This document shows positions 18,537 to 25,943 of a stretch of DNA of 64,000 nucleotides, one piece after another (within the stretch, counting starts at the first letter, position 1; each line of letters begins with the position of its first letter). The notes beneath the pieces are model-generated. The model searched no databases, was not told the DNA's origin, and worked only from the letters and a program-made list of their open reading frames with translations. The DNA comes from Armatimonadota bacterium (lineage in GTDB: Bacteria > Bacteroidota > Ignavibacteria > OLB7): the NCBI GenBank assembly GCA_020850315.1, contig JADZEY010000087.1, positions 1 to 64,000 on the forward strand. The letters are read 5' to 3'. The position numbers and the translations under genes are program-made.

Positions 18537-18663
18537 TTGCGTTGTTGAGTTGAACGATGCTTCAAATATCGGGGAAGAAATTGGTCTGGTGTGCAACTGA
18601 AGTAATCTGCAAGAAGGAAATTTTTTGGAGGCCGTTACTTCCGTTGGCGTGCTGTGTCATGGG

Positions 18664-18727
18664 GTGAGTCGTCTCTGAGGTTCCTAAACTATGTTGACCC
18701 AGAGCCATTCCTTCCCACACGACTCAC
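18664..18727. repeat. Inverted repeat in the leader of the sigma factor gene
   Basis: GTGAGTCGT (18664-18672) and ACGACTCAC (18719-18727) are perfect 9-base inverted arms separated by 46 bases, ending 16 bases before the sigma factor ATG. They could form an mRNA stem or two half-sites for a regulator. Function is unknown. Confidence 0.45.
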
Positions 18728-18743
18728 ACGCTGGTCGAAGCCT

Positions 18744-19406
18744 ATGTCAATCCCGACGTTCCCGACCAATCAGCCGTTGCAGGCATTCAGCGATGCTGAT
18801 CTATTCGCGCAGTTTCTTGCCCATCGCGACGAAGCGTTCACCGCACTCTATCACCGATATGCGGCGCGCTTGCTGGGGTATATTCACTCCATTCTGGGGG
18901 AATCGGAGTTTGCCTGCGATGACATTTTTCAAGAATCATTCTTGCGATTGTTCCGCGAGCGGAAGAACTACGCCGCGCCAAATCCCCCCGAACCGATCCG
19001 GAATGTTGGGGGCTGGTTGTTCCGGGTTGCGCGGAACCTGATGCTGAACCATCTCCGTTCCCGCAACTACCTGGCCGAGCTTGATGCCTCGTTCGATGAA
19101 CGCCTCCTTTTCCCGGTTGAGGAAGCCTTCCCAACCCTGTTCGGCGACCATGCCGACCGTGCCGACGATGCGATGCTGTTAGAGGCGGTGAATGCTGTGG
19201 TGAAAACCCTTCCGGCCAATCTGCGCGAAGCCTTTGTGCTGCGCGAAGTCAACGGGCTAAGCTACCAGGAAACAGCAAGCCTGATGGGATGCAGTCAGGA
19301 AGCCGCCCGAATGCGGTTAAGCCGCGCACGCAGCGCGATCCGCAGCGCGTTGCAGCCGCTGTTGCAGGGGACATGGCGCGCTGGGGAAGAAAGCAATCGA
19401 ACATAG
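18744..19406 (+). CDS. ECF-type RNA polymerase sigma factor
   Basis: A 220-residue sigma-70 family factor. Region 2 spans about residues 15-105: FTALYHRYAARLLGYIHSIL, DDIFQESFLRLFRE and GGWLFRVARNLMLNHLRS. Region 4 is about 150-205: LPANLREAFVLREVNGLSYQ, then ETASLMGCSQEAARMRLSRAR, a standard helix-turn-helix. There is no region 1.1 or 3, which defines the extracytoplasmic-function class. ATG 18744 is chosen because the conserved fold begins shortly after it; an upstream in-frame start at 18654 would add unrelated residues. The next gene follows after 6 bases and looks like its anti-sigma partner, so the pair probably forms an envelope-sensing switch. Confidence 0.92.
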   Translation: MSIPTFPTNQPLQAFSDADLFAQFLAHRDEAFTALYHRYAARLLGYIHSILGESEFACDDIFQESFLRLFRERKNYAAPNPPEPIRNVGGWLFRVARNLMLNHLRSRNYLAELDASFDERLLFPVEEAFPTLFGDHADRADDAMLLEAVNAVVKTLPANLREAFVLREVNGLSYQETASLMGCSQEAARMRLSRARSAIRSALQPLLQGTWRAGEESNRT

Positions 19407-19412
19407 AGTACG

Positions 19413-20816
19413 TTGAAACCAAATCTTGATGATATCATTTCGCGCCACCTTGATGGCGAGCTAACGCCAGCCGAACAGGCATGGCTATTCGCTGCAATTT
19501 CTGAATCGCCCGAGCTTGCTGCCCAGGTGCATGATGCCGTGCTGACTGCACGCGCTGCGCGCCGCACCCCAGCCTTGCATCAGCCTTTGCCACAGGTTAC
19601 GAACACGCTGTTCCAACGGCTTGCTGCCGAAGGGTTGAATCGGGGATTGCCGGTTTCTGTTCCCGCTATTTCTGCGTCCCCGCAACGCCGCCGGATCTTC
19701 TATCCTCGCCTATCAATTCGCACCGCATCGCTGGCGGTGGTGTTCGGGTTGTTTGCGGCAATCGTTGTTGACGATGGAGTATTCAACAGAACTTTCAACG
19801 GAGCGTTCAACGCCCCCCTCACTGATCGAGCTGGCCGTGAAGCAATGGTTGCGGCGGCGATTCCTCCGGTTGCTATTTCCAATCCGCAGCTGGTGGACTC
19901 ACCTGTTCCGCTCACATCAGCCAATGTGCGGACGGATGCCAAACCAGAAAAAGATGCTGTGTGGGAAGCTATCCCAACGGCTTCAGAACAACCAACCGTT
20001 GCCCAACAGATTCAGCCGGAGATGGAGCGTGGCAATGATGGAGATGGAGAATATCTCACATCCGATTTGCCAACCCCAACCCCAACGCTGGCAACGGCAG
20101 TATCACAGCAAGGGATGAAGCCTTCATCGGAAGTGAATCCCAAGCCGCCCCAGCAATCCCCCGCCAGCCAAGTGAGTCAGGAACGCGAGCAGGAACAAGC
20201 CGGGGGGATCAGCGTTGCGGCCTCGAGCGGGGTGTCCTATCTGCTGAAGGGAGCTGGTGTCACACGGCAGGAGACAGCAATCAAAGTTGCGATAGCCTTC
20301 AACAACAATCACTCCATCTCGGTTGTTGGCGGCTACTCGCCTGGGCTGCGCAAGGTGGATGACGCTCTTGCTGTGGCCTCGGAATTTCAATCAACCTCCA
20401 CCACTTCCTCGACCGACAACACCGAATCGGTGAACACCGGCGGGCTGCAACGCGACAGCAAAGCAGCAACGCAGCACGCAGCGGAAAACTCTGAGCCGTG
20501 GATAGGTGTTGGCTACAACTACAGCATGGCACTCTACCGTGATATTGCGGTTGCGCCTGGTGTTGTGGCGGGGGCTGCGGCCACATCGTGGCGTGTTGGG
20601 GCCGAGCTTCCGGTGCGGTATCGTTTGGCCAGAACGGTATCGTTGGAGCTTGTTGCTGCAGCAAGCTACGTTCGCCCCTATCCGGAGCAAGGTGGGGGAT
20701 TTGATTTCACCGACGACGCAAACCGCTACCATTACTACGGCACACCGGATCAAGCAGCATTCACTGCAGTTGGAGTCCGGTTGGGGGTGGTGGTGAAGAT
20801 GCACGGGAGCAATTAA
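19413..20816 (+). CDS. Anti-sigma-like membrane protein with large extracytoplasmic C-terminal domain
   Basis: A 467-residue protein starting at TTG 19413, 6 bases after the sigma gene. The N-terminal 50 residues (DDIISRHLDGELTPAEQAWL and ESPELAAQVHDAV) resemble the helical sigma-binding part of anti-sigma factors, although the Cys/His zinc motif is absent. One membrane helix lies at about residues 103-119. A Pro/Gln/Ser-rich linker runs to about 265, and the last 200 residues (GVSYLLKGAGV, WIGVGYNYSMALY, LELVAAASYVRPYPEQ) have the alternating pattern of outer-membrane barrel strands. An anti-sigma head joined to a barrel-like domain is not an arrangement I know. Position and N terminus support the anti-sigma role; the C-terminal role is inference. 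Confidence 0.65.
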   Translation: MKPNLDDIISRHLDGELTPAEQAWLFAAISESPELAAQVHDAVLTARAARRTPALHQPLPQVTNTLFQRLAAEGLNRGLPVSVPAISASPQRRRIFYPRLSIRTASLAVVFGLFAAIVVDDGVFNRTFNGAFNAPLTDRAGREAMVAAAIPPVAISNPQLVDSPVPLTSANVRTDAKPEKDAVWEAIPTASEQPTVAQQIQPEMERGNDGDGEYLTSDLPTPTPTLATAVSQQGMKPSSEVNPKPPQQSPASQVSQEREQEQAGGISVAASSGVSYLLKGAGVTRQETAIKVAIAFNNNHSISVVGGYSPGLRKVDDALAVASEFQSTSTTSSTDNTESVNTGGLQRDSKAATQHAAENSEPWIGVGYNYSMALYRDIAVAPGVVAGAAATSWRVGAELPVRYRLARTVSLELVAAASYVRPYPEQGGGFDFTDDANRYHYYGTPDQAAFTAVGVRLGVVVKMHGSN

Positions 20817-20924
20817 TTCATTTCTGTTGCTCCATTCCACACTTTCCCTTTCCCCTTTTCTTCTCTCCTTCGTAGCTTCGCCACTGGTTGTGAACAACAA
20901 ACCTACATTTTCCTTCAGGCGAAT

Positions 20925-22634
20925 ATGCGCGTGCGGCTTCGTTGGCAGTTTCCTTCTTTTGCCCTGATCGCTATGCTGGCGTTTGCTGGGTGCGTTACCA
21001 CGGCCCGGTTTGGCGAGCGGGGCAAATTGGAGTGTCCGGTTCCGCCGGTGATTTGCCAGCCGGGGGCATTCGACCAAACCATTCTTGACACCAGTAGCAG
21101 CCCGCTGATCCGAACCCGGCATTACCTTTCCATTGTTCGGGTGCAGGGGCTAAACACCGAGGCGGATGAGTTCGGCGTTGCCTTCCCGAATGAAGGGGAT
21201 GGCCGCGCTGGGATGGCCACCATCCGGAACAACCGCGCTGGCGACCGCCGCAATCAACTGCTGACCACAACGTTTTCCACTATCACCAATGCCACTGTTG
21301 GAACCAACGTTCCAACGGGCAATGCCTTCAGTTCGGTGGGGCGCGGCGTGGCGGCCCAGGGGACGCTTCACGTTGCCGCGCGCCAGGGAGGGGTGATTGA
21401 TGGAGTTGATGGGATATCCGTTGTTGGCGATTACGATCTGTTTACGGTTCCAACCGCAACCCGAAACCAAGTTGCAGCGGCGCGCAACTCCATTTCCGCT
21501 GTGGTCAGTTGGGATGCCCAGCCCGCGCTTACCCCCGACGGGCGCACCCTCTACTTTGCCAGCACCCGCCCGGGTGGATATGGCGGGGCCGACCTTTGGG
21601 TAAGCCAGTTGGGGAGCAATGGAAATTGGAGCGAGCCGAAAAATCTTGGCCCGGGAATCAACACCCCGTGCGACGAGCTTTCACCCTGGGTTAGCGGCAA
21701 CGGGCGGTGGCTGTACTTTGCTTCGATGGGCCACCAAACCGTTGGTGGCTACGACCTGTTCCGCGCCCCAATCAGCAACAACCAGCTTGGCGGCGTGCAA
21801 AATCTTGGCAAGCCAATCAACACCCCCCGCGACGAAATTTTCCCATCGGCTCCGTTCACTGCCGACCCCGACACTCTCCTCTATTACAGCTCCGACCAAG
21901 AAGGTTCGCGCCTGTTCGATGTCTATGTTCTGCACAAGCGGAAGCGGATGGTGAAAGGGGAAATCGCCGAAGGGCTTCCCCCAAAACTGGTGCGGCTGAA
22001 AGGAACCGTGGAAACCGAGCAAGGGGAGCCAGTGGACAGCGCGATTGTGAAGTTAGAACAGAAAGACCCGCCAGGGCGGAAGGATTCCACCCGCAGCGGA
22101 AACGATGGCGGATATGAGTTCCAGATTGAGCAAGGGAAAGATTACGTTCTGACCGCCGGAACCGACAGCACACTGTTTGGCCAGCAGGAAGTGAGCGTTC
22201 CCGCCAACAGCGACAGCACCGTTGTGGTTCGGAATGTGGTAATCCCCGACACCGTCACCTTCCGGGTGAACTTCCCATTCAACAACGCCACCGACCCCTA
22301 CGAATTCACGCTGGACGACCGCGGGCTTCCCAGCGACCAGCGATGGTTGGATATGATTGACCGCGCTGCGGGATTCCTGCGAACCATCACTTCCCCATCG
22401 GCAAACATTGAGATTGTGGGGCATACCGATCCGGCTGGGTCGGATGAGTTCAACATTGGGTTGGGGCGGCGGCGGGCCGAGTTTATCCGGCGCGAGCTTA
22501 TCAAACGGGGCGTTCCGGAACGGCTGCTGACGGTTCGAACCGAAGGGGAACGCCGCCCGCTTGCCGAGCGTGCCAACGAACCCCAAGACCTGTACCACGC
22601 CCGCTTACGCCGTGTGGAGTTGATTAAACGATGA
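20925..22634 (+). CDS. OmpA-family lipoprotein with PD40 repeats and carboxypeptidase-regulatory-like domain
   Basis: A 569-residue protein. The signal peptide ends in a lipobox with Cys23 (MLAFAGC). Residues about 185-335 carry PD40/WD40-like beta-propeller repeats (LTPDGRTLYFASTRPGGYGG, VSGNGRWLYFASMGH, LLYYSSDQEG). A carboxypeptidase-regulatory-like fold follows at about 345-430 (GTVETEQGEPVDSAIVKLEQ). The C-terminal 120 residues are an OmpA peptidoglycan-binding domain (IEIVGHTDPAGSDEFNIGLG, RRRAEFIRRELIKRG). This propeller-CRD-OmpA order resembles the T9SS-associated protein PorE, but the N-terminal TPR region of PorE is missing. It likely ties an outer-membrane assembly to peptidoglycan. 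Confidence 0.82.
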   Translation: MRVRLRWQFPSFALIAMLAFAGCVTTARFGERGKLECPVPPVICQPGAFDQTILDTSSSPLIRTRHYLSIVRVQGLNTEADEFGVAFPNEGDGRAGMATIRNNRAGDRRNQLLTTTFSTITNATVGTNVPTGNAFSSVGRGVAAQGTLHVAARQGGVIDGVDGISVVGDYDLFTVPTATRNQVAAARNSISAVVSWDAQPALTPDGRTLYFASTRPGGYGGADLWVSQLGSNGNWSEPKNLGPGINTPCDELSPWVSGNGRWLYFASMGHQTVGGYDLFRAPISNNQLGGVQNLGKPINTPRDEIFPSAPFTADPDTLLYYSSDQEGSRLFDVYVLHKRKRMVKGEIAEGLPPKLVRLKGTVETEQGEPVDSAIVKLEQKDPPGRKDSTRSGNDGGYEFQIEQGKDYVLTAGTDSTLFGQQEVSVPANSDSTVVVRNVVIPDTVTFRVNFPFNNATDPYEFTLDDRGLPSDQRWLDMIDRAAGFLRTITSPSANIEIVGHTDPAGSDEFNIGLGRRRAEFIRRELIKRGVPERLLTVRTEGERRPLAERANEPQDLYHARLRRVELIKR

Positions 22635-22652
22635 GGAGGAGAATGTAGAATG

Positions 22653-22694
22653 GAGAATAGAGAATAGAGAATAGAGAATAGAGAATAGAGAATA
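22653..22694 (+). repeat. Tandem heptamer array (GAGAATA)x6
   Basis: Six exact copies of the 7-base unit GAGAATA lie end to end just after the OmpA-family stop codon, preceded by a degenerate copy. The second array at 22705 follows after 10 bases. Confidence 0.95.
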
Positions 22695-22704
22695 GGCTCT
22701 TCAC

Positions 22705-22782
22705 TAATGACCAATGACCAATGACCAATGACTAATGGCCACTGACCTTGCCACTGACCACGGACAACTGACAACTGACAAC
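22705..22782 (+). repeat. Tandem heptamer array of (T/C)AATGAC and (A/C)ACTGAC units
   Basis: The order is TAATGAC, three CAATGAC, TAATGGC, CACTGAC, a 5-base break, CACTGAC, CACGGAC, then AACTGAC twice, and part of another unit. The array ends 7 bases before the ATG of the next lipoprotein gene. It resembles the short tandemly repeated heptanucleotides known from cyanobacterial genomes. Confidence 0.9.
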
Positions 22783-22788
22783 TCTCCC

Positions 22789-24228
22789 ATGATACAACGC
22801 TACAACCAACGATTCTTGCAGCTGCTGGCACTGGCTTTTCTTCTTTTCACTGTGGGGGGATGCTACACCGTTACCCGGGTGGAGCGGGAGAAGTACACCG
22901 TCACACAGCGCGACACCACCGTGCGCGAAAGCGCGCAAAATGTGCCGGGTGAGCGGGAGAACGGTACGGTCTATCCATCGTCGCGCCAGGTGGAGATCAC
23001 CCGGACGTATGTGCAGCGGGATTCCACGGTGGAACGCTTCTACCCAGCCTTCCTGCGGTATGGCGGCGTTGAGGCTGCCAGCTTTATCGGCACCGGCGGA
23101 AGCACCGATGGCGGCGGGCTTGGGCTGTTTGGGCTCTACGATCTGCTGACAGTGAAACGCCCCACCGACACAAAACTGTTTACCGCCCAGATGTACCGGA
23201 TTATGCCCTACGAGTGGCGGCTGCGCTGGTTCGATGATGCCGTCAACTGGACGTTCGGAGTTTCGGCGGTGGAGATTTTTGTCAACAACCGCGACAGCAG
23301 TGCCGAAAGCTCCCCCGGCGAGCGGTTGGTGGGGATTGCCAGCCCCTACTTCCGCAAACGGTTCTTTCTTCGCGATCAGCCGCCGTACGTCATGGTGGTT
23401 CCGTTTGTGGGTTTTGGGTTGTTGCCGTCGCAGTATATCAACCTTGGCGCAACGTTCGATGTTGGCTCCTTTGGTGGCTTCAATCTGCGGGCCTATGCCG
23501 GCTACATCAGCGGAACCTCGGCTATGCTGAAAGAAGATAACGACCCACAAAATGCTGACTTCAGCGTCACCTTCCCCTACTTTGGCGTTGGGGTTTCGGC
23601 ACTGGATTTTGTGAACAAAACCGAAGAATTGTTCATTGAATGGAAAGATCACAAGCACAATGCTATCGAGGTGAACGCGGTGAATTTCGATATGGTCTAT
23701 TCCACCAACACCGATGCCGGATCGTGGTTCAACCCGGGAACTGGTTCGGCAAGCAACGTCTATCCAACCGGGTTTGTGCTGAAATTCGCATCGGCCAACT
23801 ACCCACTTCCGTTTGCCGATGGCAACGTCTTTGTGGGGACTTCACTCTTCAATGCAATGATCATCTCCAAAGAAGAGATTGCGCTCGGCTGGCTTCCGCT
23901 GCGTGCCGGCTACCGGATGAACCTGATGAAAAACGACCTGACGTTCGAGCCGTATGCCGAGGCGATGTACTACCCCAAAACCACTATCCACCTTGCCGCA
24001 CGCCTTTCGGTGAAGCTGCCGGAGTGGACTATGCCGTTGCTGAACTTCCCGATTCCGATGCGGATTAACGCAGTTGCTGGCTACGTCAACGGGACCGCGA
24101 ACAATGATGTTGTGACGGGATTCGAAGACCTGATTGCCCCGCAAGATTTCTCCACAACCTACGTTGGCTTCGGCATTGGCATTGGCGATGGATTGTTCAC
24201 CATGGATCAAGTAAGGAAATGGTGGTAG
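22789..24228 (+). CDS. Lipoprotein of unknown function
   Basis: A 479-residue protein. It begins with a lipoprotein signal peptide (MIQRYNQRFLQLLALAFLLF, lipobox TVGGC) and continues with aromatic-rich beta-strand segments. Recurrent phrases such as LSVKLPEWTMPLLNFPIPM and the many Gly-Phe/Tyr alternations suggest a beta structure at the outer membrane, but I recognise no family. ATG 22789 is chosen because the signal peptide starts there; an in-frame ATG at 22735 would translate part of the heptamer array (MATDLATDHGQLTTDNSP), which is unlikely. The next gene overlaps its end or begins directly after it, so the two are probably co-translated. Confidence 0.7.
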   Translation: MIQRYNQRFLQLLALAFLLFTVGGCYTVTRVEREKYTVTQRDTTVRESAQNVPGERENGTVYPSSRQVEITRTYVQRDSTVERFYPAFLRYGGVEAASFIGTGGSTDGGGLGLFGLYDLLTVKRPTDTKLFTAQMYRIMPYEWRLRWFDDAVNWTFGVSAVEIFVNNRDSSAESSPGERLVGIASPYFRKRFFLRDQPPYVMVVPFVGFGLLPSQYINLGATFDVGSFGGFNLRAYAGYISGTSAMLKEDNDPQNADFSVTFPYFGVGVSALDFVNKTEELFIEWKDHKHNAIEVNAVNFDMVYSTNTDAGSWFNPGTGSASNVYPTGFVLKFASANYPLPFADGNVFVGTSLFNAMIISKEEIALGWLPLRAGYRMNLMKNDLTFEPYAEAMYYPKTTIHLAARLSVKLPEWTMPLLNFPIPMRINAVAGYVNGTANNDVVTGFEDLIAPQDFSTTYVGFGIGIGDGLFTMDQVRKWW

Positions 24229-24821
24229 ATATGATAAGGTCAGGCGTGTGTTTTCTGCTTCTGCTGGTTGGCGTAACCGGCTGCAAGGTGGCCAACCTTC
24301 CCACCAACATGGGCCGCGATTACGAGCGGATAGATATCACCATGGGGGACGACATCTACACAGGGCGTATCCTTACCGACCGCCATGATGTTGAGGTGAC
24401 AAGCAACGGAATTCTGCTGAAGCCCGGGGCGCGGTTTGCGATCAAAACGCTGGATGTGACGGAATTCCTGGGGCAGTTCGATGTGAGCATCGTTTCCGGG
24501 CAAGGGGTTACTGCCTACTTGCGCACCGTCCCCTACCAGTTCGATTCCACCCACGGCATTGCCTTCCGCTACGCCGTTGATGGATGCCAGCTTCGCTATC
24601 CCAATGGCCGAACAATCCCGATAGAGTACAACGCCGAAACCGAAACCGGAACTATCAGCCTGTACAACGAGGCCGCCCGACTTGCCGTATCCGTCAACTG
24701 CCAGCAACTGTACGAGGAGGACACCAATCTTCCTGGGACTGAGTATGTAATTTTCGAGCCGCTTCCAGGAAGCACGGTGGAGCTTCGGCACGTTGCCTAT
24801 TTCAACACGGATACGGAGTAA
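24219..24821 (+). CDS. Small lipoprotein of unknown function
   Basis: A protein of up to 200 residues with a lipoprotein signal (MIRSGVCFLLLLVGVTGC). The remainder is beta-rich and polar without a known domain. Two starts are possible: ATG 24219, overlapping the upstream stop by 10 bases, and ATG 24231, where the signal peptide proper begins. The overlap implies translational coupling with the preceding lipoprotein. Together the two genes form a small unit flanked on both sides by heptamer repeat arrays in opposite orientation. Confidence 0.65.
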   Translation: MVVDMIRSGVCFLLLLVGVTGCKVANLPTNMGRDYERIDITMGDDIYTGRILTDRHDVEVTSNGILLKPGARFAIKTLDVTEFLGQFDVSIVSGQGVTAYLRTVPYQFDSTHGIAFRYAVDGCQLRYPNGRTIPIEYNAETETGTISLYNEAARLAVSVNCQQLYEEDTNLPGTEYVIFEPLPGSTVELRHVAYFNTDTE

Positions 24822-24842
24822 CTCACCTTACGCAAAGCCAAG

Positions 24843-24877
24843 GTCAGTGGTCAGTTGTCAGTGGTCAGTTGTCACTC
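24843..24877 (-). repeat. Tandem heptamer array (GTCAGTG/GTCAGTT)x4
   Basis: Alternating GTCAGTG and GTCAGTT units are followed by GTCACTC. Read on the minus strand they become CACTGAC and AACTGAC, the same units as in the array at 22705-22782, so the two arrays are inverted copies around the lipoprotein pair. Confidence 0.92.
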
Positions 24878-24944
24878 ACCTTACGCAGATGAAGATTTGC
24901 TGGCTCAGTGGCTTGCTTCGATGCTCTTCTCTTCGGCTTTGGCT

Positions 24945-25013
24945 CCCTCTCCCACCCGATCAATGGAGTGGAAGCAGTAGCATCACCTGTTTGGGAGAGG
25001 GCTGGGGTGAGGG
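24945..25013. repeat. REP-like palindrome, CCCTCTCCCA ... TGGGAGAGGGCTGGGGTGAGGG type
   Basis: A perfect 10-base inverted repeat (24945-24954 / 24992-25001) with a 37-base centre is followed by CTGGGGTGAGGG. This sequence type is familiar from scattered intergenic repeats in many bacterial genomes, mainly Proteobacteria. Confidence 0.7.
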
Positions 25014-25098
25014 CTGGCAGCGAACGAGGGCAGGTGCGTAAGATCAGTAACTGACTTTACGCAGAGTTTGAATAGTGCAAGATTGCCTGTGCGGTGGT

Positions 25099-25134
25099 TC
25101 CGCTCATATTTCGACGGGGCTCAGCATGAGCGGA
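25099..25134. repeat. REP-like palindrome, CCGCTCAT ... TTCGACGGGGCTCAGCATGAGCGG type
   Basis: TCCGCTCAT (25099-25107) pairs with ATGAGCGGA (25126-25134). The TTTCGAC-GGCTCAGCATGAGCGG core resembles a well-known dispersed palindromic repeat of Alphaproteobacteria and others. Confidence 0.65.
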
Positions 25135-25200
25135 GGGTGATGTCCGGCGGGAAAACCAAAGCATGGAAATCTCTCGTATCCAACTGGCGTTACGCAAGGT

Positions 25201-25228
25201 GAGTAAGAATCACTGAGTAAGAATCACA
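25201..25228 (+). repeat. 14-base tandem duplication before the NAD-binding protein gene
   Basis: GAGTAAGAATCACT is followed at once by GAGTAAGAATCACA, one base different. The pair ends 3 bases before the ATG at 25232 and abuts a TTACGCA repeat. Confidence 0.85.
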
Positions 25229-25231
25229 GCA

Positions 25232-25897
25232 ATGGCCGCACGCATTTTTATCACAGGGGGAACCGGCTACATTGGGGGGCGGCTGATTCCGGCGCTGATC
25301 CAGCGGGGCCACAGTGTGCGGGCGTTGGTGCGGGAGTCATCGGCAAGCAAGCTGGCCGCCGGGGCGGTTCCGGTGGTTGGGAACGCGCTGGATGCCAGCA
25401 CGTTTTTTGGCGCAATCAGCCCCGATGAAACGGTGATTCACTTGGTTGGCACGCCACACCCAGGGCCGGGAAAAGGGGAAGAGTTTCGGAAGGTTGATTT
25501 GGCCTCGATTCAGGCATCAGTGAAGGTTGCGGCGGCGGGTGGTGTGGCCCAATTCATCTACCTAAGCGTTGGCCAGCCCGCGCCGGTGATGAAGGAGTAT
25601 ATCGCTGTTCGCGCCCAGGGGGAGCGGCTGATTCAGGAAGCGGGGCTGACGGCCACAATGTTGCGCCCGTGGTACGTGCTTGGCCCCGGCCACCGCTGGC
25701 CAATTATCCTGAAACCAATCTATGCGGTTGCTTCCCTGATTCCGGCAACACGCCCCGGCGCGCAACGGCTTGGTATGGTGACGTTGGATCAGATGGTGCG
25801 GGCAATTCTTCATGCCGTAGAACACCCACCACCAACCGGAAGCTCAGTGATTGTTGATGCCCACCAGATTGGGCAGCGGGCGATGCAGCTTGGATAG
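25232..25897 (+). CDS. NAD(P)-binding epimerase-like protein (atypical short-chain dehydrogenase)
   Basis: A 221-residue single-domain Rossmann protein. The dinucleotide loop is ITGGTGYIGGRLIPALIQRG at residues 5-24; HLVGTPHPG marks the fourth strand. It matches the NmrA/NAD(P)H-binding atypical SDR group (complex I assembly factor NDUFA9-like, YwnB-like) more than classical epimerases, and the YxxxK catalytic pair is not evident. Substrate is unknown. It converges on mutS, with about 45 bases between stops. Confidence 0.82.
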   Translation: MAARIFITGGTGYIGGRLIPALIQRGHSVRALVRESSASKLAAGAVPVVGNALDASTFFGAISPDETVIHLVGTPHPGPGKGEEFRKVDLASIQASVKVAAAGGVAQFIYLSVGQPAPVMKEYIAVRAQGERLIQEAGLTATMLRPWYVLGPGHRWPIILKPIYAVASLIPATRPGAQRLGMVTLDQMVRAILHAVEHPPPTGSSVIVDAHQIGQRAMQLG

Positions 25898-25943
25898 ATT
25901 TCTGAGGATAGATTTCTGAGTGAAAGTCTCCCGTTTGCCCGTC

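Larger units (their letters stand above)
24822..25231. other. Repeat-rich non-coding region
   Basis: These 410 bases contain no credible gene. They hold a heptamer array (24843-24877), four TTACGCA-containing repeats (24822-24834, 24875-24887, 25051-25063 and 25185-25197), an inverted copy TGCGTAAG at 25035, two palindromic REP-like elements (24945-25013 and 25099-25134) and a 14-base tandem duplication (25201-25228). Confidence 0.85.
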
